From Myxococcales bacterium (GTDB taxonomy: Bacteria; Myxococcota_A; Polyangia; Polyangiales; Polyangiaceae), in contig JANXLV010000162.1 of assembly GCA_025355005.1 (NCBI GenBank), forward strand, positions 58,786-122,785: a stretch of DNA of 64,000 nt, read 5' to 3'. Below are positions 17,656 to 26,562 of the stretch, one piece after another. Each line of letters starts with the position of its first letter. Positions within the stretch are counted from its first letter, which is position 1. The notes below the pieces were generated by a model, which ran no database searches, was not told where the DNA came from, and saw only the letters and a program-made list of their open reading frames with translations. A program made the translations under genes and the position numbers.

Positions 17656-18225
17656 ATGCAGAATACAATGATCCTCACCTTGCTGCTGCCGCTCGCCGCG
17701 ATGCCCATGCTGGTGGTCGCGTGTGGCTCGCCTCCGCCGCCAAAGCCGGCCACGGAGTCGACGGGAACGGCGGCGTCAGTCGCCGACGCAGGCGCGGCAA
17801 CACGCAGCGCGAGCACGGACGACGCTGGCGTAGCGCCGACACCGGTCGCCATGAGCGCCGCGGATGCAGGCACGCCACCGGGCGAGCTGCCGGCCACCAC
17901 CACCACCCACAATGACGACGCAGACGACGCATGCCAGGCCGTCGCCGCCGCGTTCGAGAAGCGCGCGAGACCGCAGATCAAGGCGTGCTACCGCGAGGGC
18001 AAGAAGAAGGACCCGAGTCTGGTCGGCGGTGTCCGGATCGCCGCCGCCGTCAACATGGCTGGCAAGCTCGGCAACGTGTTCACGTCCCCCAACGGTGACA
18101 AGACGATGCTGCCTCCTGCCGTCGTGAAATGCATGGTGGACGCGGTGAAGGCCACCGATCCCGGCGACGTCACGAAATGCAAGGGCAAGAGCCTGGCGTT
18201 CCCCGTGCAGTTTCCATCGCAGTGA
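17656..18225 (+). CDS. AgmX/PglI C-terminal domain lipoprotein (TonB-like)
   Basis: A 189-residue lipoprotein (VVAC) with a roughly 70-residue Ala/Ser/Thr/Asp-rich linker. The last 100 residues fit the TonB-like AgmX/PglI C-terminal domain: RPQIKACYREGKKKDPSL, a beta strand region VRIAAAVNMAGKL, a conserved Cys (VVKCMVDAV) and the closing FPVQFP. These domains are common in myxobacteria and linked to gliding and envelope functions in AgmX and PglI. No partner gene is adjacent. The ATG at 17656 is preceded by GGGAG eight bases upstream; a second ATG at 17668 is possible. Confidence 0.75.
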   Translation: MQNTMILTLLLPLAAMPMLVVACGSPPPPKPATESTGTAASVADAGAATRSASTDDAGVAPTPVAMSAADAGTPPGELPATTTTHNDDADDACQAVAAAFEKRARPQIKACYREGKKKDPSLVGGVRIAAAVNMAGKLGNVFTSPNGDKTMLPPAVVKCMVDAVKATDPGDVTKCKGKSLAFPVQFPSQ

Positions 18226-18241
18226 CGCTAGGCTCCTCTCC

Positions 18242-20362
18242 ATGGCGAAGAAGCTCGGCACCTGCATGCTGTGTGAGGCGTGCTGCGGCATCGTCGTCGA
18301 CGTGGAGGACGGCGTCGCGGTCTCCGTGCGCGGCGATGACGACGACCCGATCAGCCACGGCTACGTGTGCCCCAAGGTCGTGGGCATGCAGGATCTCTCG
18401 AATGATCCTGATCGGCTGAAGACGCCGCTCGTCCGCGAGGCCGGTGACTTCCGTGAGGCAAGCTGGGAAGAGGCGCTCGACTTCGCAGCGCAGGGAATTC
18501 TCCGCGTGAAGAACCGCTACGGCGTGGATGCGGTCGGCGTGTACCAGGGCAACCCAACGGCGCACAACCTCGGACTCATGACCATGGGGCAGCTCGTGCT
18601 CCGGACGCTGGGGACGAAGAACCTGTACGCGGCGTCGTCCGTGGACCAGGTGCCGCACATGCGCGCCGCCTACGAGATGTTCGGCCACGTGTTCTTCATG
18701 CCGGTACCGGACATCGATCGCACGGCCTTCTTCCTGGTGCTGGGCGCGAACCCCGCCGTGTCGAACGGCAGCATCATGACCGCACCGGACGTGAAGTCGC
18801 GCATCGCGAAGATCATCGCGCGCGGCGGCAAGGTGGTCGTGGTGGATCCGCGCCGAACCGAGACCGCGGACATCGCAACGGAGCACGTGTTCCTTCGGCC
18901 CGGCACGGACGCGCTGTTCCTCTTCTCCTTGTTGCACGTGATCTTCGCCGAGGCGCTCGGGAGGTCGTCCACGCTCCGGCTCTCGCGCCTCAGCGTGCTC
19001 GAAGGGCTGGCCGCGCGCTTTCCACCAGAGCGAACAGAGCCGCACACGGGCGTGGATGCGGAGAAGGTCCGAACGCTCGCGCGCGACTTCGCGAAGGCAA
19101 GCACCGCCGTCTGTTACCCGCGCGTGGGCACTTGTTTGCAAGAGAACGGCACGCTCACGTCGTGGCTCGCCTACGCCCTCGCCGCGGTCACCGGCAACAT
19201 GGACAGGGAAGGCGGCTTGATGTGGACCCGTCCCGCGGCGGATCTCGTACGGCTCGCGGACATGCTCGGCGCGGACGGCGTGAATCGCTTCCGCTCGCGC
19301 GTGCGCGGACTGCCAGAGACGGGCGGCGAGCTGCCAGTGGCCGCGCTGTCGGAAGAGATCGAGACGCCCGGCGACCGCCAGATCCGCGCGCTCATCACCT
19401 CCGCGGGAAATCCCGTGCTCTCCACGCCGAACGGCAACCGGCTCGATCGCGCGCTGCGCGGTCTGGAGCACATGGTCTCGATCGACGGCTACCTGAACGA
19501 GACCACGCGACACGCGCACGTCATCTTGCCGCCGTGTGCGCCGCTCTCGCGCCCGCACTACGATCTGGCGCTGAACGCGTTCGCCGTGCGCAACGTCGCG
19601 AAGTGGGTGGACCCGCCCGTGCCGAAGGGCCCGAACGAGAAGGACGACGGCGAGATCATGCTCGCGCTCGGACAGCGGCTTCGCCTCTCGCTCCCCGGGA
19701 TGGCCGGGATTGCGAACGTGCTCGGTAGCGTAGGGAAGCTCCCCGAACGCTTCGTGGATGCGCTCTTGCGCCTGGGCCCGTACGGCGTGGGCAGGGGCGG
19801 GATGTCCGTCGCGAAGCTACGAGAAAACCCGCACGGAATGGACCTGGGGCCGCTCGTGCCCGTGCTTCCAGGCATGCTTCGAACGCCACACCGGTGCGTG
19901 GAGCTCGCGCCGCCTTCATTCGTGCGCGAGGTCGATTTGCTCGAGGAGCGGCTCCTCGCGAAGGCTCCCGACCTGCTCCTCATCGGCCGCCGTCACCTGC
20001 GCTCCAACAACTCCTGGCTGCACAACAGCGCGCGCCTCGTGAAGGGCAAGCGGCGCTGCACGCTCCTCATACACCCGAGCGACGCAGAGGCTCGCGGCGT
20101 CCGCGAGGGCGATCAGGTGCGCATGAAGAGCGCACGCGGCGAGGTGCACGTCCCCGTTACGATCTCGGACGAGATCATGCAGGGCGTCGTCAGCCTGCCA
20201 CACGGCTTCGGCCACGGACGCGAAGGCACGCGCCTGTCCGTCGCCGGCGCCACGGAGAACGCGGGCGTCAGCGTGAACGACCTGACGGACGAGCACCGCG
20301 TGGATCACCTCACTGGAAACGCCGCGCTCAACGGCACACCCGTCGAGGTCTTCCGGGCCTGA
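18242..20362 (+). CDS. Molybdopterin-dependent oxidoreductase (DMSO reductase/formate dehydrogenase superfamily)
   Basis: A 706-residue cytoplasmic-type oxidoreductase. The N-terminus binds a [4Fe-4S] cluster through CMLCEACCG and the later Cys of YVCPK. The Mo-bis-MGD core shows GVYQGNPTAHN, VLGANP, VVVDPRRTETA and HVFLRPGTDALF, and the C-terminal DUF/cap domain contains LTDEHRVDHLTGNAALNG, typical of this group. The active-site segment reads SSVDQVPHM. I see no Cys or selenocysteine ligand there, so the enzyme is probably not a classic formate dehydrogenase; Asp is the likely Mo ligand. There is no twin-arginine signal, so it is likely cytoplasmic. No Fe-S or membrane partner is adjacent. 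Substrate unknown. Confidence 0.85.
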   Translation: MAKKLGTCMLCEACCGIVVDVEDGVAVSVRGDDDDPISHGYVCPKVVGMQDLSNDPDRLKTPLVREAGDFREASWEEALDFAAQGILRVKNRYGVDAVGVYQGNPTAHNLGLMTMGQLVLRTLGTKNLYAASSVDQVPHMRAAYEMFGHVFFMPVPDIDRTAFFLVLGANPAVSNGSIMTAPDVKSRIAKIIARGGKVVVVDPRRTETADIATEHVFLRPGTDALFLFSLLHVIFAEALGRSSTLRLSRLSVLEGLAARFPPERTEPHTGVDAEKVRTLARDFAKASTAVCYPRVGTCLQENGTLTSWLAYALAAVTGNMDREGGLMWTRPAADLVRLADMLGADGVNRFRSRVRGLPETGGELPVAALSEEIETPGDRQIRALITSAGNPVLSTPNGNRLDRALRGLEHMVSIDGYLNETTRHAHVILPPCAPLSRPHYDLALNAFAVRNVAKWVDPPVPKGPNEKDDGEIMLALGQRLRLSLPGMAGIANVLGSVGKLPERFVDALLRLGPYGVGRGGMSVAKLRENPHGMDLGPLVPVLPGMLRTPHRCVELAPPSFVREVDLLEERLLAKAPDLLLIGRRHLRSNNSWLHNSARLVKGKRRCTLLIHPSDAEARGVREGDQVRMKSARGEVHVPVTISDEIMQGVVSLPHGFGHGREGTRLSVAGATENAGVSVNDLTDEHRVDHLTGNAALNGTPVEVFRA

Positions 20363-20390
20363 GCCCCGCCACCACGAGCAGAGACCGCCA

Positions 20391-21953
20391 CTACATGCTT
20401 CGCTTCACGTCGCCCGGCATGTTCGGGTGCTGCATGAGCGCCTTCTTCAGGCCTGCGTTGCGCTTCACGAACGGCTGCTTCACGAGGTGGGCGAGCAGCA
20501 TGGGCGGTGCTGCGCCGAAGCGCGCGACGTTCTGCACGAACATCGCCGTGTAGACCTGGCGGCCGCAGAGGATCTGCGTGGTGCGTCCGTCGATCGTGCA
20601 GCCAGATAGCGACTGCAACACGCGCGCCTCCGTGTTGACGATGAGCTCCGCGCGCTCTTCCGGCTGCGCCTGCGACGTGAACTTGGTGCGGAGCAGGCCG
20701 CGCGTGCTGTTGCGCGTGTTCTCCGGCAGCTCGCGGTCGATCGCCCACTTGTAGATCTCGATGAGGCGCCGCGGCTGCATGATGCGGCGCAGCGTGGCCG
20801 CGGACAGCTGCGTGTTGCGGATCAGACGGCGGAACACGAGGCCGTCGCGCACGAGGTCGTTGCGAGACGCGATCTGGTCGAGGCCTGCCGGCGTGCGGTG
20901 GTGGAACGCGATGAGCCGCGCGTGGTCCAGGCCGAACGTGGTGTTCGTCATGACCGCGGCGATAACCTTCGGATCCGGATCCAGACAGAGCGCGGACAGA
21001 TCGGGGCCGCTGACCTTGGGCGCGAGACCGGCGCGGATGTCGGGCATCAGCTTGTGGAACTTGGTCTCGTAGATCTTGCGATAGTTGCGCTCGGTCGCCT
21101 GCTCCGCTTCGGTGGCCTCGGGCTCCTTGTTGGAGCTCGCAGCAGCGGCTTCCTCGGGGTCCTCGAGCGACTCGGCCACCACCACACCAGCGACCTCTGC
21201 GTCGGCGGGCAGCTCTTCGAGCTCCATGGGCCCGGTGTCTTCCGCGTCGGGGAGGGCTGGATTCGTGTCTGCAGCCTTCGCCATGCCCGAGAGGCCATTC
21301 GCAAACGCCTCGGCATACTCCTGCGCCTCGTCCTCCGAGAAGCCCTCGCCCTCGCCCATGAGGACGTTTTCTGGATCTTCGGGCGCCGCGTCCAGCTGCT
21401 CGCCCCACGGGACCTCGTCCTCGGGCGTTCCGCCGGACTCGCTTGCCGGGTAGTACGGCATCAGCGGCGGCGGCTCGTACGGGATGTCGTTGGGGTCCTC
21501 CGTCGCTCCTTCCGGGAACGCGGACGGAGATGCGATGGTGCGCTCGTCTTGTTCGAACGCCGGCTGCGACGGCTCGTACTCCGGCACGTCGGAGAGGTCG
21601 TACGGCTGCGGCGCGTAGGCCGCCTCCCGCTGCATGGCAGACTGCTCGAAGAGATCACCGGAGGGCTCGTCCTCCGGGATCGGCGCGCCGAGCGCTGCGT
21701 ATGTGTACGCGCCTGACTCGTCCGCGGGCAGCGCTGCACGCGACGGCGGCTCGTCCGGCGGCACGGGTTGAACGGCGCCACGCCGCACGAGACGATCGAC
21801 GATGCGGTTCACGCGGTCGAGCGGCATGCCTGACATCTCGGCGATCTCGCGGAGCGTGCGCCGCTGATCGATGCGTGCAAGGACGAACCCATCCTCCGTG
21901 GACGGGTCGAGCCCCAGCTGCTCCGGCGGCCCAGATGGGCGAACGCTCTTCAT
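20391..21953 (-). CDS. Winged-helix/acidic-linker/HEAT-like hypothetical protein
   Basis: A 520-residue soluble protein with three visible parts. Residues about 15-65 resemble a winged helix of the kind in PATAN/DUF4388 proteins (FVLARIDQRRTLREIAEMSG). Residues about 70-280 form a long acidic, Pro-rich, low-complexity region. The rest is helical with repeat-like lines, DPDPKVIAAVMTNT and LVRRG-type helices, resembling HEAT repeats. A similar combination occurs in uncharacterised myxobacterial proteins. The ATG at 21953 is preferred; a TTG four codons upstream is also open. Function unknown; a scaffold or regulator is possible. Confidence 0.6.
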   Translation of the reverse strand: MKSVRPSGPPEQLGLDPSTEDGFVLARIDQRRTLREIAEMSGMPLDRVNRIVDRLVRRGAVQPVPPDEPPSRAALPADESGAYTYAALGAPIPEDEPSGDLFEQSAMQREAAYAPQPYDLSDVPEYEPSQPAFEQDERTIASPSAFPEGATEDPNDIPYEPPPLMPYYPASESGGTPEDEVPWGEQLDAAPEDPENVLMGEGEGFSEDEAQEYAEAFANGLSGMAKAADTNPALPDAEDTGPMELEELPADAEVAGVVVAESLEDPEEAAAASSNKEPEATEAEQATERNYRKIYETKFHKLMPDIRAGLAPKVSGPDLSALCLDPDPKVIAAVMTNTTFGLDHARLIAFHHRTPAGLDQIASRNDLVRDGLVFRRLIRNTQLSAATLRRIMQPRRLIEIYKWAIDRELPENTRNSTRGLLRTKFTSQAQPEERAELIVNTEARVLQSLSGCTIDGRTTQILCGRQVYTAMFVQNVARFGAAPPMLLAHLVKQPFVKRNAGLKKALMQHPNMPGDVKRSM

Positions 21954-22053
21954 GCCGATCTGCAAAGACTATCCTCGATCCGGTTTGGACCCAAGCGAGG
22001 ATCTGGCGCCGAAAATCTGCATCTTCGCGGCCACTGTCATACCATCGCCCCCT

Positions 22054-22779
22054 ATGATCCATCGCGGTCCCATGCTCGCCCTCGTCGCGCTGGTCGTCAC
22101 CGCATCTGCCGCTGGTTGCAAGGCGAAGGAGGGCGGCGACTGTAAAATTGAAGCAAAGCTGACCTGCGACGACCCGAAGACCGCCCTCGCCTGCCACAAC
22201 AACAAGTGGGAGAAGGAGCTCTGCAAGGGAGCGAAGGGCTGCACTCAGAAGGGCAATGATGGGGAGTGCGATCACGTCACCGCCGACAACGGCGACGTAT
22301 GCACCATCCAGGACGATCACTCGTGCAGCGCGGACAAGAAGTCCATGGTCCGCTGCATGAAGTACAAATACGTCACCGTGGAGACATGCCTCGGCCCCGG
22401 CGGCTGCGTACGCGACAAGGAAGCCGCGTGTGACAACAGCACCAGCGCCGCGGGCGATCCGTGCACGCAAGAGGGGGACGCCGCTTGCTCCACCGACGGC
22501 AAGTCGTCGCTCGCATGCAAGGGCGGCAAGATGACGACGACCGTGCCGTGCAAGGGCCCGAAGGGCTGCTCCGTCAGCGGAACCGCCGTGCGCTGCGACG
22601 ACGCGCTCAGCGACGTAGGTGACCCATGCATGGCCACGCCCGGCAAGGACCACTACGGCTGCTCGATGGACTCGAAGTCGCTCTTGAAGTGCGACGGTTT
22701 GAAATTCGTCCAGTCCGACACATGCGTCGGCAAGAAGACGTGCAAGCTCCAGAACGAAGTCTTCGGCTGCTTCTTGTAG
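22054..22779 (+). CDS. Cys-rich lipoprotein of four six-cysteine repeats
   Basis: A 241-residue lipoprotein (lipobox ending at Cys 22). The mature part is four tandem repeats of about 52 residues, each starting GD(x)C and holding six cysteines in the same spacing, with a central KS(x)xxC and a later GxKGC or GPGGC. The last repeat ends at the stop. That gives 24 cysteines, enough for three disulfides per repeat. I know no named family. The even number and regular spacing argue for an exported, disulfide-bonded rod. ATG at 22054 begins the signal peptide; the longer open frame upstream is not signal-like. It converges on dinB with one base between the stops. Confidence 0.75.
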   Translation: MIHRGPMLALVALVVTASAAGCKAKEGGDCKIEAKLTCDDPKTALACHNNKWEKELCKGAKGCTQKGNDGECDHVTADNGDVCTIQDDHSCSADKKSMVRCMKYKYVTVETCLGPGGCVRDKEAACDNSTSAAGDPCTQEGDAACSTDGKSSLACKGGKMTTTVPCKGPKGCSVSGTAVRCDDALSDVGDPCMATPGKDHYGCSMDSKSLLKCDGLKFVQSDTCVGKKTCKLQNEVFGCFL

Positions 22780-22780
22780 A

Positions 22781-23971
22781 CTACACGCGTTCTTTCGCGG
22801 GGACGGTCTCGCCCTCGAGGGCGAGCAGCTCTGCGTGCGTGATGCCGCTCTGGCCGTAGCGCTTCTTGATCTCCGCGGTGACGTCGGACAGGGCGCCCTT
22901 CCGGGCGACGGCGTCGCGCGAGAAGAGGTTCGGCGGCGGCGTGCCGTGCGAGAGATCTTTCACGCCCACGCCCACGAGCCGTACGCGGCGACCCGCGAGC
23001 GAAAAGCGCCGCAAGAGCTCCTTCGCGGTCTGGTAGATCGACTGGATGTCACGCGCGGGCTCGATCCGCATCTGCCGCGTCTCGATCGTGAAGTCCGCGT
23101 ATTTCAGCTTCACCACGACGCTCTCGCAGTAGATGTCGTCCTCCGTGAGTCGCGGGGCCACGCGCTCGGCGTGGGCAAGCAGCGCGCGCTCGATCGCGTC
23201 GGTGGTGGTGAGGTCCTCCTCGAACGTGGACTCCGCGCTGACGGACTTGGCCTCGCCGTCGGGCTCCACGGCGCGGTCGTCGACCCCGCGCGCGAGCTCC
23301 TGCGCCAGCGCGCCAAAGCTGCCGAGCAGCCGCTCGAGGGTGCGCGGATCGGCGCGTGAGATCTCCCCGAACGTGCGGATGCCGTGCGCGCGAAGCAACG
23401 GGCCGGCGCGCTTGCCGATGCGCCACATGCGCTCGATCGGGAGCGGCGCCAGGAACTCCGCGACCTCCTCGGGGACCACGGTCAACCCGTCGGGCTTGTC
23501 CATGTCACTCGCGATCTTCGCGACAAACTTGGAGCGCGCGACGCCAGCAGACCCCGTGAGACCCGTGGCAGCCGTGATGCCGTCCTTGATTCGCCGTGCG
23601 ATCGTGGGGCCGTCACCGAACAGCGACTGGCTCTCGGTCACGTCGAGGAAGGCCTCGTCCACGCTGAGGCCCTCGACCAGCGGCGTGAACTCACGGAAGA
23701 CGGCGAACACCTTCGCGCTCTCCTCCTCGTAGCGATCGCGGTGCGGCGTGACGACCACCGCGTGCGGACAGCGACGAAGCGCGTCGGTCATGGACATCGC
23801 GGAGAACACACCGAACTTGCGCGCCTCGTACGATGCGGCCGCGACGACGCCGCGCCGCGATGCGCCGCCCACGACCACCGGCTTGCCGCGCAGGCTCGGA
23901 TCGTCCTTGATCTCGACGGACGCGAAGAACGCATCCATGTCGACGTGCAAGATGACGCGGGGTCGCTCCAC
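22781..23971 (-). CDS. dinB: DNA polymerase IV (Y family)
   Basis: A translesion DNA polymerase, 396 residues. The palm carries the catalytic DMDAFF (11-16) and SVDEAFLD (103-110) motifs. The finger and thumb parts and the little-finger domain are complete (LVGVGVKDL near the end). It has a short Leu/Glu-rich tail after the little finger. No C-terminal beta-clamp motif stands out; I cannot exclude one. It is single-copy in the window and adjacent to a repeat lipoprotein, with no obvious cotranscribed partner. The divergent promoter region (23972-24145) shows no convincing LexA site. Confidence 0.95.
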   Translation of the reverse strand: MERPRVILHVDMDAFFASVEIKDDPSLRGKPVVVGGASRRGVVAAASYEARKFGVFSAMSMTDALRRCPHAVVVTPHRDRYEEESAKVFAVFREFTPLVEGLSVDEAFLDVTESQSLFGDGPTIARRIKDGITAATGLTGSAGVARSKFVAKIASDMDKPDGLTVVPEEVAEFLAPLPIERMWRIGKRAGPLLRAHGIRTFGEISRADPRTLERLLGSFGALAQELARGVDDRAVEPDGEAKSVSAESTFEEDLTTTDAIERALLAHAERVAPRLTEDDIYCESVVVKLKYADFTIETRQMRIEPARDIQSIYQTAKELLRRFSLAGRRVRLVGVGVKDLSHGTPPPNLFSRDAVARKGALSDVTAEIKKRYGQSGITHAELLALEGETVPAKERV

Positions 23972-24145
23972 GCCTTCGATTCTACGTCCAGAACCGAGGG
24001 TTTACGGCGTGCTAGTCGCGCGCGATTACAACGAATGACAAGTCCATACGGGCCCAGGACGAGGGTTTGGGTGGTCCCGAGCGTCTACCCTTGCGTGAGC
24101 CCGCGGCGACGAACCCGACGCGGGCATCCAAGGAGAAGTAGAGTC

Positions 24146-25309
24146 ATGCAGCTCGCGATGTCATCCGCTCTCGCCCGCCCCGTCGTCAAGTCCAAGCGTC
24201 CTCGCACGTCGGTTCTCGTCACGCTGTTTGCGCTCGTCGCGCTTGCCGTGCTGCTGCGCGCGCCGGTGCAGGCCCACATCGACGCCGCGAGCCTGCTCAC
24301 CACGTTCTCTTCGAAGGAGGCGCCTGCTGCGCTTGCCGACGAGCAGATCGTGAGCATTCCCACGGAGCGCGGCCCGGTGCGCGGTCGGCTCTTCGCGCCG
24401 CCGGGAGTCACCGATCCACCGGTGATCGTGATCGTCCATGGCGTTCACTACAAGGGGATCGAAGAGCCCCGCCTCCTCAAGTTCTCGCGGGCGGTCGCAA
24501 GTCAGGGCATCGCTGTGCTCACGCCGGAGATCTCGGAGCTCGCGGACTACCACGTGGACCCGCGCTCCATCGAGACGGTGGGCGCGGCGCTTGTCTACAT
24601 GTCGCACCGAACGAAGACCGGGAAGGTCGGCCTCATGGGCATGAGCTTCGGCGGGGGGCTGTCGCTCATTGCCGCGGCGGACCCGCGCTGGGCGGACATG
24701 GTGTCGGTGGCGGTGGCAGTGGGAGCGCATGATGACGTGCCGCGCGTGTCGCGCTTCTTTGCGCACCAGGCCACGCCGTTCGCGGATGGCCATGCGACGA
24801 CCATCAAGCCGCACGACTACGGCGCCACGGTGCTGGTCTACGATCGCGTGAGCGATTTCTTTCCGAAGGAAGAGGAGGAGATGGCGCGCTCTGCGCTTCG
24901 CCACTGGCTGCGCGAGGAGCAGGCGGAGGCACGGGCGGATGCGACGAAGCTGTCGCCGGTCTCGCGCAAGAAGGCGGAGGCGCTGTTCGATGGCCGCTTT
25001 GCGGAGATCGACCCCGAGCTGCTCAGTGAGATCGGCAAGAACGAGGCCGACATGGAGCGGGTCTCGCCGCACGGCCACCTGATGGGGATGAAGGCGAAGG
25101 TGTTCGTGTTGCACGGCGAGGGCGACACCGTGATCCCGGCCTCCGAGGCGAGCTGGCTGGCGAAGGATGTGCCTGAAAACAAGCTCCAGACGGTGCTGGT
25201 GAGCTCGGCCATCGTCCACGTCGAGATCGACAAGAAGCCCACGGCAGCGGAACAGTGGGCGCTCCTCCGCTTCATGGGCGAGGTGCTCCTGGCGGCGCGC
25301 GGCGGCTGA
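24146..25309 (+). CDS. Alpha/beta hydrolase, membrane-anchored
   Basis: A 387-residue predicted serine hydrolase. Residues about 20-40 form an N-terminal hydrophobic helix (signal anchor). The alpha/beta fold follows with HGVHYKG as the oxyanion-side motif, nucleophile elbow GMSFGG with Ser 167, the Asp loop HGEGDT and a C-terminal His (IVHVEID). It is close to dienelactone-hydrolase/acyl-peptidase-type enzymes. The ATG at 24146 is preceded by AAGGAG; the long open frame to 23384 is only a shadow of dinB. It is divergent from dinB, with a coiled-coil membrane protein following 55 bp downstream. Substrate unknown. Confidence 0.8.
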   Translation: MQLAMSSALARPVVKSKRPRTSVLVTLFALVALAVLLRAPVQAHIDAASLLTTFSSKEAPAALADEQIVSIPTERGPVRGRLFAPPGVTDPPVIVIVHGVHYKGIEEPRLLKFSRAVASQGIAVLTPEISELADYHVDPRSIETVGAALVYMSHRTKTGKVGLMGMSFGGGLSLIAAADPRWADMVSVAVAVGAHDDVPRVSRFFAHQATPFADGHATTIKPHDYGATVLVYDRVSDFFPKEEEEMARSALRHWLREEQAEARADATKLSPVSRKKAEALFDGRFAEIDPELLSEIGKNEADMERVSPHGHLMGMKAKVFVLHGEGDTVIPASEASWLAKDVPENKLQTVLVSSAIVHVEIDKKPTAAEQWALLRFMGEVLLAARGG

Positions 25310-25364
25310 TCGCACAGGTGAAGATTTCTACCAAGGCGGAGGAAGCGGGCGTGGTCGAACCTTC

Positions 25365-26126
25365 GTGAGCCCAAATCGCGAAGAGTCGGTCCAGACGTCC
25401 CTCCACGATCTCATGCGCCTCGAGGACGAGCGCATTGCGAAGGAGAAGGCCGAGAGCGCGCGCCGACAGGAGGCAGCGGCCCGCGCGGACGAGCAAGAGC
25501 GGCTCCGCGCGCGAGAAGCAGAGGCGGCGCATGCGAAGTCGCTCGAGGAGCAAGCGCGCTCGCTGGAGCGCGCGGCGCGGGAGGAAGAGGCGCGGCTCAT
25601 CGCGATGCAGCAGGCGATCGTGGTGAAGGCGCGGGTGGAAGCAGAGACCCGCGCCGCGTCCGAGGCCCGCGCGAACGACCTGGCGCGATTCGAGGGCACC
25701 GCGATCGCCGCGGCCCCCGTCGTTGCACGGGAGGACCGCACGGTGAAGATCGCAGCGGGCGCGCTCTTCGCGGGCATCATCGCGACGCTGCTGATGGCCG
25801 GCACCGTGTACGCGGTCGCGATTGGACCGAAGGGCGACGCGGAGCGACAGATGTTCGAGCATCGGGCAGATGAGGCCCAGCGGGCGCGAGCGGAAGAGCA
25901 CGACAAGCGCGTGCGCGCGGAGACGACCGCGGACGATCTGCAGCGCAGGGTGAAGGCCCTCGAGGACGATCTGGCCCGCGCAAAGCGGCCCGCGGAGACC
26001 ACGGGTTCGAAGCCACCGACCGCCGGCGCGCCGAGCGGGTGGAAGCCGCCTGTGACGAAGAAGGATCCAAACAGTGTGTGCTCGGGCCCGGGCGATCCGC
26101 TCTGCGGAAACCTGAACACGAAGTAG
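25365..26126 (+). CDS. Coiled-coil membrane protein
   Basis: A 253-residue protein made of a charged N-terminal coiled coil (Glu/Ala/Arg heptads, residues about 20-110), one transmembrane helix (AAGALFAGIIATLLMAGTVY), a second coiled coil (about 165-210) and a Pro/Gly tail ending with two cysteines (CSGPGDPLCGN). I recognise no family. The layout is a cytoplasmic coiled coil with an external or periplasmic coiled coil. It starts with GTG at 25365. It could be a scaffold; nothing in the sequence shows more. Confidence 0.7.
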   Translation: MSPNREESVQTSLHDLMRLEDERIAKEKAESARRQEAAARADEQERLRAREAEAAHAKSLEEQARSLERAAREEEARLIAMQQAIVVKARVEAETRAASEARANDLARFEGTAIAAAPVVAREDRTVKIAAGALFAGIIATLLMAGTVYAVAIGPKGDAERQMFEHRADEAQRARAEEHDKRVRAETTADDLQRRVKALEDDLARAKRPAETTGSKPPTAGAPSGWKPPVTKKDPNSVCSGPGDPLCGNLNTK

Positions 26127-26154
26127 CGATGAGCGACGAGCCGCTACGCTGCGC

Positions 26155-26178
26155 CTCGACCTCGACCTCGACCTCGAC
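26155..26178. repeat. Hexanucleotide tandem repeat (CTCGAC)x4
   Basis: Four exact copies of CTCGAC lie in the 70-bp gap upstream of the next small gene. The unit is one base different from that of the array at 15141-15216. A TATACT occurs just downstream, close to the ATG at 26197, which could be a -10 element. Confidence 0.85.
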
Positions 26179-26196
26179 CGGGCTATACTGTGGTGA

Positions 26197-26535
26197 ATGC
26201 CCGACCCCAAGGCCCCGAAGGACGTGGTCCTCCCGTTCGCGCCGACGGACGACGGCAAGGGTGTGCGCGTGCTCCGGGCTCGCGAGGATCGCGTGGAGGC
26301 GGGCGAGGTACGGCCCGTTGCGGACGGACAGCCGCTTCACGGCGAGCTCGTGCGTCTCACCCCACGCGAAGACTCGCCCGCGCTCTGCGACGTGGAGGTC
26401 TTGCATGACTCACGCGAGCAGCCGAAGGAGGGCCATGCGCGGCCGGCGCAGGTCGCGACGGATACGTACCGCGAGCACTGGACCCAGATCTTCGGCGACA
26501 AGTCCGCCCCCAGCTCCACCTCCAAGCCCAACTAG
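26197..26535 (+). CDS. Small hypothetical protein
   Basis: A 112-residue soluble, highly charged protein of unknown function. It opens with a Pro/Lys-rich stretch, then alternates strands and charged loops (VRVLRAREDRVEAGEVRPV, HGELVRLTP) and ends in a helix (YREHWTQIFGDK) with a Ser/Pro tail. The composition is typical of small soluble proteins in this group. It has an ATG with TATACT about 12 bases before it. It converges on the tandem-receiver gene. No domain is recognisable. Confidence 0.5.
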   Translation: MPDPKAPKDVVLPFAPTDDGKGVRVLRAREDRVEAGEVRPVADGQPLHGELVRLTPREDSPALCDVEVLHDSREQPKEGHARPAQVATDTYREHWTQIFGDKSAPSSTSKPN

Positions 26536-26562
26536 GGCGGCAAGGGGCCGACCTTGCGACGG

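Noticed and set aside
18242..20362. Selenocysteine formate dehydrogenase
   Set aside because: No in-frame TGA or Cys occurs at the expected active-site position.
23384..24145. Upstream part of the alpha/beta hydrolase open frame
   Set aside because: It runs through the dinB gene on the opposite strand; the ATG at 24146 with an AAGGAG site is the real start.
23972..24145. LexA/SOS box near dinB
   Set aside because: No convincing match to a described LexA consensus was seen by eye in the divergent region.
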